From positions 1 to 64,000 of the forward strand of contig SDZD01000034.1 in NCBI GenBank assembly GCA_004172935.1: a stretch of DNA of 64,000 bases. Direction: 5' to 3'. This DNA comes from a bacterium. GTDB lineage: Bacteria > Armatimonadota > Abditibacteriia > Abditibacteriales > Abditibacteriaceae. Positions within the stretch are counted from its first letter, which is position 1; each line of letters begins with the position of its first letter. Shown here in pieces: positions 17,863-25,355 of this stretch. The notes below the pieces were generated by a model. That model worked only from the letters and a program-made list of their open reading frames with translations. It was not told the origin of the DNA and did not search any database. A program made the position numbers and the translations under genes.

Positions 17863-17878
17863 GAATTTGAATAAAAAT

Positions 17879-17907
17879 GTTTAAATAGTTTGGCCGAGGG
17901 GAATACT
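17879..17907 (+). promoter_or_regulatory. SigB/SigF-type promoter of prepilin gene 3
   Basis: GTTTAA at 17879-17884, 14-base spacer, GGGAATACT at 17899-17907, 213 bases before ATG 18120. Exact match to the other array promoters in boxes and spacing. Confidence 0.65.
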
Positions 17908-17992
17908 GAAGGTCAATCCAACCAGGCAAAAGCGCAAAACAATCAGGAGGCCACAGAATTCCAGGAAAAAAATACCGGTAATTATGTAGGCT

Positions 17993-18014
17993 GATTTAAC
18001 GTTAGCTTCATTGA
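17993..18014 (+). promoter_or_regulatory. shared leader box of prepilin gene 3
   Basis: GATTTAACGTTAGCTTCATT, 86 bases after the promoter and 127 bases before the ATG. It carries one base change and one inserted base compared with gene 4. A GGTAAT motif lies shortly before it, as in gene 4. Confidence 0.5.
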
Positions 18015-18119
18015 TCTTTTATGGCTAATGCAGCGTGTTGGTGCCTAAATTGATGGGCAATACATTCCTTCATGTAAAGGGAAACGTATAACAAGGGATT
18101 TTTTACATAAAGATAGATC

Positions 18120-18881
18120 ATGAAGAATAAAGGTTTTACGCTTATCGAATTGCTGGTAGTTATCGCCATCATCGCCATCCTTGCTGCCATCTTGTTCCCC
18201 GTTTTTGCCCGCGCCCGCGAAAATGCCCGCCGCGCTTCCTGCCAGTCCAATCTCAAACAAATCGGCTTAGGACTCATGCAATATTCGCAGGACTACGACG
18301 AACTACTGCCCAACGCTTGGTTTGGCCCCAACGGCTACGGTCCGTCCAACAATACGACCATCTACAAGTGGATGGATGCGATCCAACCCTACATTAAAAG
18401 CACGCAGCTTTTCACTTGCCCAAGCAGCACCCTCGGATTGGCTGCGGGAGCCACTGGGCAATTCGTTCCTGCGAAATTGCTGGGAACAACTGGTTATCCA
18501 GCCTCTCCTAACAACAACTCCTATGGTTCCTATGCCATTAACTCGGCCTATTGGGGCGACGATGCCAACAAAGGCCCCGGCAACAGCAACCCATCGCTCT
18601 CGATGGCGCGCGTAGAAGAGCCTGCCACCACCATCTGGGTCGGCGATGGCAATGGTTCCTACCAGTGCGACTGGGAACGGAACAACCCCGCCATATTTTT
18701 GACCAGCGCCGCTCCTTCCATTGGTTCAAACAACCTCAATGACGGTGCTATCGTTGAGCGCCACCTCGAAACCAGCAACCTGCTCTATGTCGATGGCCAC
18801 GTCAAGTCGCTCAAAATGAGTAGCCTCATCACGGTTGGCACTTCCGGCGCCTACAAGTTCTTCACTATGCGTTCCGACTGA
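18120..18881 (+). CDS. DUF1559 prepilin-type protein 3
   Basis: A 253-residue prepilin with a very short leader (MKNKG) before [16 protein letters not shown], then [20 protein letters not shown] and the H-x9-DG motif [19 protein letters not shown]. The middle is longer and richer in Asn/Gly/Ser than in copies 2 and 4, and the segment [10 protein letters not shown] and the ending GAYKFFT resemble prepilin 1. No ribosome-binding site stands out before ATG 18120. The 468 bases upstream hold the terminator of gene 2, the upstream box, the promoter and the leader; nothing else recognised. Confidence 0.88.
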   Translation: MKNKGFTLIELLVVIAIIAILAAILFPVFARARENARRASCQSNLKQIGLGLMQYSQDYDELLPNAWFGPNGYGPSNNTTIYKWMDAIQPYIKSTQLFTCPSSTLGLAAGATGQFVPAKLLGTTGYPASPNNNSYGSYAINSAYWGDDANKGPGNSNPSLSMARVEEPATTIWVGDGNGSYQCDWERNNPAIFLTSAAPSIGSNNLNDGAIVERHLETSNLLYVDGHVKSLKMSSLITVGTSGAYKFFTMRSD

Positions 18882-18900
18882 TTGAGCGTATCGTTCAAGC

Positions 18901-18937
18901 AAAAGAGCGGATTGCCAACTGGCAATCCGCTCTTTTT
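18901..18937 (+). terminator. rho-independent terminator of prepilin gene 3
   Basis: A 17-bp stem (18901-18917 with 18920-18936) followed by a T-run. The left arm starts with the same AAAAGAGCGGAT as the terminator of gene 2, supporting common descent of the units. Confidence 0.88.
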
Positions 18938-19032
18938 CGATTCGAGGGCCAGTGCGGGGAAGCTTTTAATTGCCCAATTCTCCTATATCACGACCATGCC
19001 TCAAATTAACAAGCATTCCCAATGAACTGTCT

Positions 19033-19051
19033 CTTGTCGAAAGTTGGCAAA
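19033..19051 (+). promoter_or_regulatory. upstream box of prepilin gene 4
   Basis: CTTGTCGAAAGTTGGCAAA, 34 bases before the GTTTAA box of the same gene, nearly identical to the box upstream of gene 3. Confidence 0.4.
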
Positions 19052-19066
19052 TACTCAGATAAAGAT

Positions 19067-19095
19067 GTTTAAAACGCCTGGCTGAGGGGAATACT
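19067..19095 (+). promoter_or_regulatory. SigB/SigF-type promoter of prepilin gene 4
   Basis: GTTTAA at 19067-19072, 14-base spacer, GGGAATACT at 19087-19095. It lies 240 bases before ATG 19335. Confidence 0.65.
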
Positions 19096-19199
19096 TATTG
19101 CTAATCGCCACTACGATTCCAACAAAATGGACGCACTAACCACATGAAAATGAACGGGGACGTGCCGAATGAGAAATTGGTAGCACTTGGTAATCAAAT

Positions 19200-19220
19200 G
19201 ATTTAGCGTTAGCTCATTGA
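19200..19220 (+). promoter_or_regulatory. shared leader box of prepilin gene 4
   Basis: GATTTAGCGTTAGCTCATTG, 105 bases after the promoter and 135 bases before the ATG. It is the best copy of the box. Confidence 0.5.
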
Positions 19221-19334
19221 AATTTGACTCCAATGGCTGGCAATCAAGCACCTATAAAGTGTCTTGGTTCGCTGAGTTGACGATTAACGAAAGGGACTTC
19301 TCAGAGAGAAGTAACAACAGCAAAAGGCATTCAC

Positions 19335-20066
19335 ATGAAAATCTACTCTAAACATAACAAAGGCTTTACGCTTATCGAGCTTTTGGTGGTGATCGCCATC
19401 ATCGCCATCTTGGCGGCCATCTTGTTTCCCGTCTTCGCCCGTGCCCGCGAAAATGCCCGTCGTTCCTCTTGCATGAGCAACCTCAAGCAAATTGGCCTCG
19501 GCATCATGCAGTACACCCAGGATTACGACGAGAGAATGCCCCGCGCCTGGTACATTGATCCCTTTGCTCAGGGGGCATATTGGTGGCAGGACGCCACGGC
19601 GCCCTATCTGAAAAGCAACCAGATTTTCATCTGCCCAAGCGCGACGGGCGCTCCTGCTGTCTACAATCCCCGAACCGCGCGCCAGTGGGGTAGCTACAGC
19701 GTCAACAGCGTCTACTGGGGCGAAGCTTTGGGCATCAAAGCTCCCGCCAATGACGGAATGAGCTTAGCGGCCATTGATTCTGTATCTACAACTATCGAAG
19801 CCCACGATGGTAACGGTTCCTATCAGTTGGCCTGGGCCAACAAGGGCGAGCAGCCTGTTCGCCCTGACATCATCAACGGACAAAAGACCCTCAGCAAAGT
19901 GGGAACAAACGGCACGGACACTGGCGAAGGCGCTCTCGTCGAGCGCCACCTCGAAACCACCAATGCCCTGTTCTGCGATGGTCACGTGAAATCCATGAAG
20001 TCCGATGCGCTTCTGTCGCAGTCGGCCGACGGTTACCTCAAATTCTTCACTCCCCGCGAAGATTAA
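19335..20066 (+). CDS. DUF1559 prepilin-type protein 4
   Basis: A 243-residue prepilin. Leader KHNKG then [36 protein letters not shown], and the H-x9-DG motif [19 protein letters not shown]. The sequence [22 protein letters not shown] and [11 protein letters not shown] pair it with prepilin 2. It is the last gene of the array and ends just before the MoxR operon on the other strand. As for the others, export and assembly would need a prepilin peptidase and an assembly ATPase encoded elsewhere. The 453 bases upstream hold terminator, upstream box, promoter and leader. Confidence 0.88.
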   Translation: MKIYSKHNKGFTLIELLVVIAIIAILAAILFPVFARARENARRSSCMSNLKQIGLGIMQYTQDYDERMPRAWYIDPFAQGAYWWQDATAPYLKSNQIFICPSATGAPAVYNPRTARQWGSYSVNSVYWGEALGIKAPANDGMSLAAIDSVSTTIEAHDGNGSYQLAWANKGEQPVRPDIINGQKTLSKVGTNGTDTGEGALVERHLETTNALFCDGHVKSMKSDALLSQSADGYLKFFTPRED

Positions 20067-20082
20067 GCCCCATCAGCAATAC

Positions 20083-20118
20083 AAAAGGGCGGCTTTCCAA
20101 TTGGAAAGTCGCCCTTTG
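20083..20118. terminator. terminator shared by prepilin gene 4 and the MoxR operon
   Basis: A 17-bp stem (20084-20100 with 20101-20117) with one mismatch, A-rich to the left and T-rich to the right. It lies between two convergent transcription units and can serve both. Confidence 0.8.
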
Positions 20119-20137
20119 CGTTTATCTCGCTACTGCT

Positions 20138-21115
20138 TTATCTGGGTACTTCGACTGCTCCCAGAATCGAGCGAATCACATCATCCGATTTCAGCCCTTC
20201 CATTTCGCTTTCGGCCCGCAGCAACAGGCGGTGTCGTAGAACCGGAGGCGCAACTGTTTTCACATCTTCAGGAATGATGTAGTCGCGTCCGTTCATCGCG
20301 GCCAGTGCCTTCGAGCATTCCAGCAAAGCGATGCCCGCACGTGGCGAGGCGCCAAGCGTTAAAGTCGCCAGATTGCGGGTGCGCTCCACAATCGAGAAGA
20401 TGTAGCGAATCATCCCATCGCTTACCTTCACGGCTTTCACCGCGCGCCGTGCCGCCAGCAACTCGTCCGGCGTTGTAATCGCCTTCACGCCCACCTGCGC
20501 CAGATCGTGTGCATTGAATCCGGCGTGAACCCTCTCCAACAGCGCCATCTCTTCGTCAGGGCGCGGGTAGGAAACCAGAACTTTCATCACGAAGCGGTCG
20601 ACCTGAGCTTCGGGGAGGGGATAGGTGCCCTCGTAATCAATCGGGTTTTGTGTCGCCAGCACCGTAAAAATCGGCGATAGTTCGTGCCCCTCGCCATCAA
20701 TTGTCACGCGACCTTCCTGCATCGCTTCCAGTAGTGCCGCCTGAGTTTTGGGCGGGGTGCGGTTGATTTCGTCCGCTAACAGGATGTCGGTGAAAATCGG
20801 CCCTTTCTTCAAGGTGAATTCGCCAGTGCGCGCATCGAAAACACTGGTGCCCGTCACGTCCGAAGGCATCAGGTCGGGTGTGAATTGAATGCGCTTGAAC
20901 GTCGCATCCATCGTGTGCGCCAACGTGCGGCTCGATAGCGTTTTGGCGACTCCCGGCACGCCTTCCAACAGCACATGCCCGCCAACGAGTAGGGCGATAA
21001 GGAACTGTCCGATCAATTCGTCCTGCCCGACAACCGCTTTGGCGGCTTCTTCGCGAACTTTTTCGATAAGGCTTTGAACCGGGGCCGTTGCGCCCGTTTG
21101 AATTTCAGAAGTCAT
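20138..21115 (-). CDS. MoxR-family AAA+ ATPase
   Basis: The 325-residue ATPase is of the MoxR branch, chaperones that activate or assemble partner (often VWA-domain or membrane) proteins. Walker A is GVPGVAKT at residues 52-59, Walker B is ILLADEINRTPPKTQAALLEAM, sensor 1 is VLATQNPIDYEGTYPLPEAQVDRF. A C-terminal lid helix bundle with SPRAGIALLECSKALA is complete. The gene is the last of a four-gene minus-strand operon after DUF4350. A DUF58 partner gene, usual beside MoxR, is not present. Cytoplasmic. Confidence 0.92.
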   Translation of the reverse strand: MTSEIQTGATAPVQSLIEKVREEAAKAVVGQDELIGQFLIALLVGGHVLLEGVPGVAKTLSSRTLAHTMDATFKRIQFTPDLMPSDVTGTSVFDARTGEFTLKKGPIFTDILLADEINRTPPKTQAALLEAMQEGRVTIDGEGHELSPIFTVLATQNPIDYEGTYPLPEAQVDRFVMKVLVSYPRPDEEMALLERVHAGFNAHDLAQVGVKAITTPDELLAARRAVKAVKVSDGMIRYIFSIVERTRNLATLTLGASPRAGIALLECSKALAAMNGRDYIIPEDVKTVAPPVLRHRLLLRAESEMEGLKSDDVIRSILGAVEVPR

Positions 21116-21172
21116 TGTATTCGAGAGGTTAGATGTGAGTGCCTAGCTTCTACAAAGGTGCTTGCCTCTATC

Positions 21173-22402
21173 TTACCCCAACTGCTCCAAAATGCGTTCC
21201 ATTTGCTGCGCGTCGCGCAGTGCCGACGACTCATCTGTTGCCGGAGCGCGCGAAGCAATCAGCGCGCGACTCAACAACTCGCGGTCAATTCCCGAAATCT
21301 CGCTGGCTCTGGCCGCCAACACATCGTCGCTCTCGCGCGGCGAAAGCCCCACGCGCCGAGCCAGTCGGGTCCGAAACGATTCGCCGATAATCTGCGCCGC
21401 TATCTTGGGTCTCGCTGCCTTGAAAAGTAGCCCGCCCATTGCGCGCGCAAAACCTGAAGCGCGTGTCACCGGAGCCGTCGAAGGTAACGGCACAGCCGTT
21501 CCCAATCGGCGCGACACCAGAACCAGCGCTCCCAAACCTACCACCAGCAATTGCCAGACGGCGAACACCACGGGCTTCTGCCGCATACGCGCGGGCCAAT
21601 CGTCTGGCATCGGCGGCGCAAGTTCATTGTTGTGTTGGCGCTCGTCGAAATAGGCTTTGCCGCTTGCGTTGGTCAAATGTACGCGCACCATGTTGGCAAC
21701 GAGCGTCGCGTTTGCGGGCTTCGACAGTCCGAAATTGCACAGCATCCACGCATCCGAAAACACGAAGATATGCCCTTTGCCCGCATCGAACCGCACGATT
21801 TGGCCCCCAGGCGGACTTGCTACCTGAAGCCGAGGCCCAGCCTTGAACGAGTTATCGCGCGAAGGCGTGAAGGTCAGTGTCGTGCCCGTCGATGAAGCGC
21901 TCGTGATGCCCTCGCGGTAGTTGGTGACCGTATCGAGGTTAAGCGGCGACATCTTCGGCAAGCCGTTGTTGTCGAACGATGGGGTTCCCGAACGCCCGGT
22001 CCCCAGTTTCTTCTGAATCAAATCCACGCCCGGATGGGCGCTCGAATCACCGAAAAAGCTGCTGCTGCCATCGGGGGGCACCCAAAACAAAATCCCGCCC
22101 TGTTTCACCCAGTTCAGCAAGTCATCTGCTTCACGGTCAGAAAAGGTCGTCTGGTAATCGAGCACAAACCACAGGCGCGCATCGGCTGGTATTTTCGAGA
22201 GCGGGGCGTTTTGCGCTTGCGTCGTGTAGCCAATCTTCTCCAACACAAGTCCCAACGCCTTCCCACCATATGGTGTGCTGTCGTTCAAATGCGTCGAAGG
22301 CCACCAGTTTTTGCTTTCGTTCTGCGAGGCCATCAGCGCGATAACCACGATGATCGCCACCAGTGTTCCGATGATGAATCGGGTGCGATTAATGCGCCTC
22401 AT
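21173..22402 (-). CDS. DUF4350 domain membrane protein
   Basis: The 409-residue protein begins with one membrane helix (IIGTLVAIIVVIALMAS) followed by a periplasmic domain of the DUF4350 type (NDSTPYGGKALGLVLEKIGY, then LWFVLDYQTTFSDREADDLLNWVKQGGILFWV), a GATase-like fold. A second hydrophobic segment near residues 285-305 (VVFAVWQLLVVGLGALVLVS) is followed by a cytoplasmic tail. Its ATG overlaps the TGA of the upstream gene by 4 bases. DUF4350 genes commonly sit beside DUF4129 and MoxR genes; the pathway is unsolved but may concern envelope or spore-like maturation. Confidence 0.82.
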   Translation of the reverse strand: MRRINRTRFIIGTLVAIIVVIALMASQNESKNWWPSTHLNDSTPYGGKALGLVLEKIGYTTQAQNAPLSKIPADARLWFVLDYQTTFSDREADDLLNWVKQGGILFWVPPDGSSSFFGDSSAHPGVDLIQKKLGTGRSGTPSFDNNGLPKMSPLNLDTVTNYREGITSASSTGTTLTFTPSRDNSFKAGPRLQVASPPGGQIVRFDAGKGHIFVFSDAWMLCNFGLSKPANATLVANMVRVHLTNASGKAYFDERQHNNELAPPMPDDWPARMRQKPVVFAVWQLLVVGLGALVLVSRRLGTAVPLPSTAPVTRASGFARAMGGLLFKAARPKIAAQIIGESFRTRLARRVGLSPRESDDVLAARASEISGIDRELLSRALIASRAPATDESSALRDAQQMERILEQLG

Positions 22403-23610
22403 CGTGCCACCGCCCGTCCGCCGACCTGAGCTTCAATTTGATGAACCCCCGTTTGAAACGAGTTCCACCCTTCCTCATCGCACGGCGCATCGCCATAACG
22501 CACGCGGTCGAACGCGCGCGTCAGCTCCGAAAGCGGAGCCACCAATGGCCGTTTGCTCTCGTCTTTGCGTAGCGCTGCGATATGCTCCCAGTTGGTGCGC
22601 CGTATATCGTAGCGCCATGTTCCGCGCGCATCCAACAGTACCAGTAGCGAAATGAACCGATGCCGCAGAGCCTCGCGGAAATTCCCCTGCGCCGCGAACA
22701 TGTCGGCCCGGTCGCGCAGCTCTTCGGGTGCCAACTGAAATAGTTCCGCATCCTCGTCGCGCATCTCTTCCGCCGACTTCTTGCGTCGTTTCCCTATGCC
22801 CCACAGCGTAAACGAACCGCCCGAAAGCGCCCGGGCCGCCAGAAATAGCAGCACTCCCAGCAAGCCGATCATAACCGCCCAGAACACGAACCACAGCCAT
22901 GAAAGGTTGGGCATAGTGGCCGTGGGAGTCGGGAACTTGGGTTTGGGCCACAGGCTTGCCAGCCACTTGAGGAAGTTTTCGAGGCCCGTCAGAATCGCAG
23001 AGGTCGCGTTAATTATCAACTGCTGAAGCGGCGGCGGTCCCACGCGAATCTGCCGACTCGCGATGGCATCATTCACCACTTTCTGAGCATCGAACGAGGT
23101 GTAATATCCCCCGCCTCGCGTCGTCGTCCATCCATCCACTTCGGCTATCCGTTTTTCTAACGAACCGCGCACAATACTCGTCTGTTCGCGCGATAGCTTC
23201 GCCGCATTTGGCCCCGCCACGCCCGAAGTCAACCTATTCCACTCGTCGCCCTTCACCGATTGCTTCTTTCCATCTGCCCGCTGCACCACGAACGGCTTAT
23301 CCAGCGGCTTCAGAATGTTGCGAACATCGCTCGGTGGCCTCTTTTCCACCTGCTTCACCTTGTCCAACGCTGTCTGTAATCTCGCCCGATACTCCGCCGC
23401 CGAAATGGGCAGCGCAGTTGGCTTGGGAGTCGGCGTCAAAAATGGCTTTGCGGTAGGTACTGGGGTGGCCGTGGCGATAGGTTGCAGCGTGCCACTGGGC
23501 GTACCAGCCCCTGGCGTTGGGGCCGATGGGGTCGGCGGCACCGCCATTTCTTGAGCCTGTGCCCACGAAACCGCCCCGCACAGGAGCAGCGCAACTAAGA
23601 ATCTTTTCAC
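22399..23610 (-). CDS. DUF4129 domain membrane protein
   Basis: A 403-residue exported and membrane-bound protein. A signal peptide (MKRFLVALLLCGAVSWAQA) is followed by a threonine/proline-rich linker, a coiled region, a membrane helix (WLWFVFWAVMIGLLGVLLFLAARAL), and a cytoplasmic DUF4129 domain with ELRDRADMFAAQGNFREALRHRFISLLVLLD and TNWEHIAAL. It overlaps the downstream DUF4350 start and the upstream membrane-protein stop by 4 bases each, so the three are co-translated. DUF4129 is widespread with transglutaminase and MoxR genes. Function unknown. Confidence 0.82.
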   Translation of the reverse strand: MKRFLVALLLCGAVSWAQAQEMAVPPTPSAPTPGAGTPSGTLQPIATATPVPTAKPFLTPTPKPTALPISAAEYRARLQTALDKVKQVEKRPPSDVRNILKPLDKPFVVQRADGKKQSVKGDEWNRLTSGVAGPNAAKLSREQTSIVRGSLEKRIAEVDGWTTTRGGGYYTSFDAQKVVNDAIASRQIRVGPPPLQQLIINATSAILTGLENFLKWLASLWPKPKFPTPTATMPNLSWLWFVFWAVMIGLLGVLLFLAARALSGGSFTLWGIGKRRKKSAEEMRDEDAELFQLAPEELRDRADMFAAQGNFREALRHRFISLLVLLDARGTWRYDIRRTNWEHIAALRKDESKRPLVAPLSELTRAFDRVRYGDAPCDEEGWNSFQTGVHQIEAQVGGRAVAR

Positions 23611-25256
23611 CGACCCCCACCTCCAAACGACGAGGGATAATCGTCATCCTCGTTCGCTGGGCGCCGGAAGCGGCGCGGCGCGAACGACGAAGTTTCCTCT
23701 GGCTCCGCAACGGGGGGTGTTGATGGTGCAGCCGGAATAACTGGGGGCACCGGAGGCGTTGGCTCAACCGCAATCGGTGGTAGCTCAACCTCGCGAGTCG
23801 CCCCCGAATTGGTCGTCCCAAACGTCGGTACGGCAACTATGGGCGGTTCTGGCTGCACGACAACGGGGGGTTTCGGTTGCACGAACACAGGCGGCTCTGG
23901 TTGTACGACAACAGGTGGCTCTGGTTGTACGACAACAGGTGGCTCTGGGGGCGCAACTTGAAATGGAACTGCGGGTTCGACTGGTGGAGTTGGAGAGAAC
24001 TCGACGGCCTGAACCTCGACAGTCTCTGCCGCCTTCTCGATATTCACGATGGGAGGCGGAGTAACAGGCGCGGGCGAAGCCGCTTTTTCAATGTTAATCC
24101 CACTTGGCGGCACAGTTCCGATATTCTGTGGCGCCGACTCGATTTGCGCCGCAAACGCCGCAAATGAGTCATCGGCTGGAGCTACCCCAACGGGTGGCGG
24201 CGCCACTGGCGCTTGCCCCGAAAATCCCGTCCCCTGAGGCGGTGGCGGAAAGTTTGGTGGCGGTGGTGGCCCCGCTGATTGCGTTGAAGCGGGCGCGTAG
24301 GGTGGCCCACCCGCAAAGTTGGGTGGTGGCGCCGACGCATAGCCCGCTGTTGGTGCAACCTGTTCGGTGGTCGTCAACGTCTCTGGCTTTGCGGCATAGT
24401 TTGTCCATTCCAAGTCGAGCGCTTCCTTGCGTGTGCGCAAATCGAGATAGAACACAGCGCCAACCACAGCTTGCAACGGCGTCCACACCACGAAGAACAG
24501 CGTGGCAAATCCCGAAAAGGCCAGCCCTGAAAAAACGTCGGTATTGGCACCTACGAATTTGTCCCATCCTCCGTAGAAGAAGAACATCAAAAAGCCGAAA
24601 ATAATCAGAAAGGCCGCTGTTCCAGCCAGCGTGAGAATCGTCGCCACGCCACAGGCTTTGCGCCAGTTACCCGCCATCAACGACCATGCCCTCGACAGTG
24701 CATTCGAGCCGCGATTGGCGTCTTCCAGACACGCGATAACGGGTGCGAGGTTGAACCACCCCATGACTATAGCGAGCAGGAACGAACCACCGATTAAGCC
24801 CGCAATAACACCCACTATCCACGCCACTCCTGTAGCGAACCAGCCGTAATTAGATGCCGCTGCACCGACCAGAATGACAACCAGCCCTATGACGAACAGC
24901 AGCACAAACGCCACTATGCCCATCAGGATCATCGCCAGAATGAGAACGCCCAGTAGCGCCCCATAACGCGGCTTGGTGAATCCCCAAACCTGCTTGAAGC
25001 TTACATTCTGTCCGCGCACCGCTGCCGCCACCACGCACGATACCGCACCAAACATCAGCGGCATCGTGAAGATATACAGCAACCCCCCAAGGACGGGAAT
25101 CAGGTTGATAAGGCTCGAAAGCGCCGACCATGCCAGCAAAACCCCGGCATAGCGGCGGAACAACTTGAGCGCGGTATCGAAAATTTCGAGCGTGCCCCGC
25201 GCACGCACAGGCAGCGGCGCATACGGGGTCAGCGTTTCGGATGGCGATTGAGTCAT
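23607..25256 (-). CDS. polytopic membrane protein with proline-rich C-terminal tail
   Basis: The 549-residue product has about six membrane helices in residues 35-260, in the arrangement of the glycerophosphodiesterase-type or DUF7544-like membrane domain (ALKLFRRYAGVLLAWSALSS, FKQVWGFTKPRYGALLGVL, SRAWSLMAGNWRKA). After residue 285 it has a long Pro/Ala/Val-rich tail with the near-repeat PPVVVQPEPP (four copies) and PP-rich runs, ending in an Arg-rich segment. It starts the operon of DUF4129, DUF4350 and MoxR. The tail could bind SH3-like or other domains. Function unknown. Confidence 0.72.
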   Translation of the reverse strand: MTQSPSETLTPYAPLPVRARGTLEIFDTALKLFRRYAGVLLAWSALSSLINLIPVLGGLLYIFTMPLMFGAVSCVVAAAVRGQNVSFKQVWGFTKPRYGALLGVLILAMILMGIVAFVLLFVIGLVVILVGAAASNYGWFATGVAWIVGVIAGLIGGSFLLAIVMGWFNLAPVIACLEDANRGSNALSRAWSLMAGNWRKACGVATILTLAGTAAFLIIFGFLMFFFYGGWDKFVGANTDVFSGLAFSGFATLFFVVWTPLQAVVGAVFYLDLRTRKEALDLEWTNYAAKPETLTTTEQVAPTAGYASAPPPNFAGGPPYAPASTQSAGPPPPPNFPPPPQGTGFSGQAPVAPPPVGVAPADDSFAAFAAQIESAPQNIGTVPPSGINIEKAASPAPVTPPPIVNIEKAAETVEVQAVEFSPTPPVEPAVPFQVAPPEPPVVVQPEPPVVVQPEPPVFVQPKPPVVVQPEPPIVAVPTFGTTNSGATREVELPPIAVEPTPPVPPVIPAAPSTPPVAEPEETSSFAPRRFRRPANEDDDYPSSFGGGGR

Positions 25257-25355
25257 AGGCGGAAGAAGGGGTTCGTTTACAAACTCGCTACAGGCAGACG
25301 TTTAGCACAATTGGCCGACCATTCGATAACAATTCCGCAAGAATCAAACCGATTT

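Noticed and set aside
15520-19334. Cyclic-di-GMP (GEMM) riboswitch in the prepilin leaders
   Set aside because: I looked for the GEMM-I conserved segments (for example CACGCA and GGACGCAAAGCC) and found no consistent match across the leaders; the shared box is different.
23877-24167. 96-codon plus-strand frame with the tandem VVVQPEPP-type repeats
   Set aside because: It is the antisense of the proline-rich tail of the membrane protein; repetition explains the open frame.
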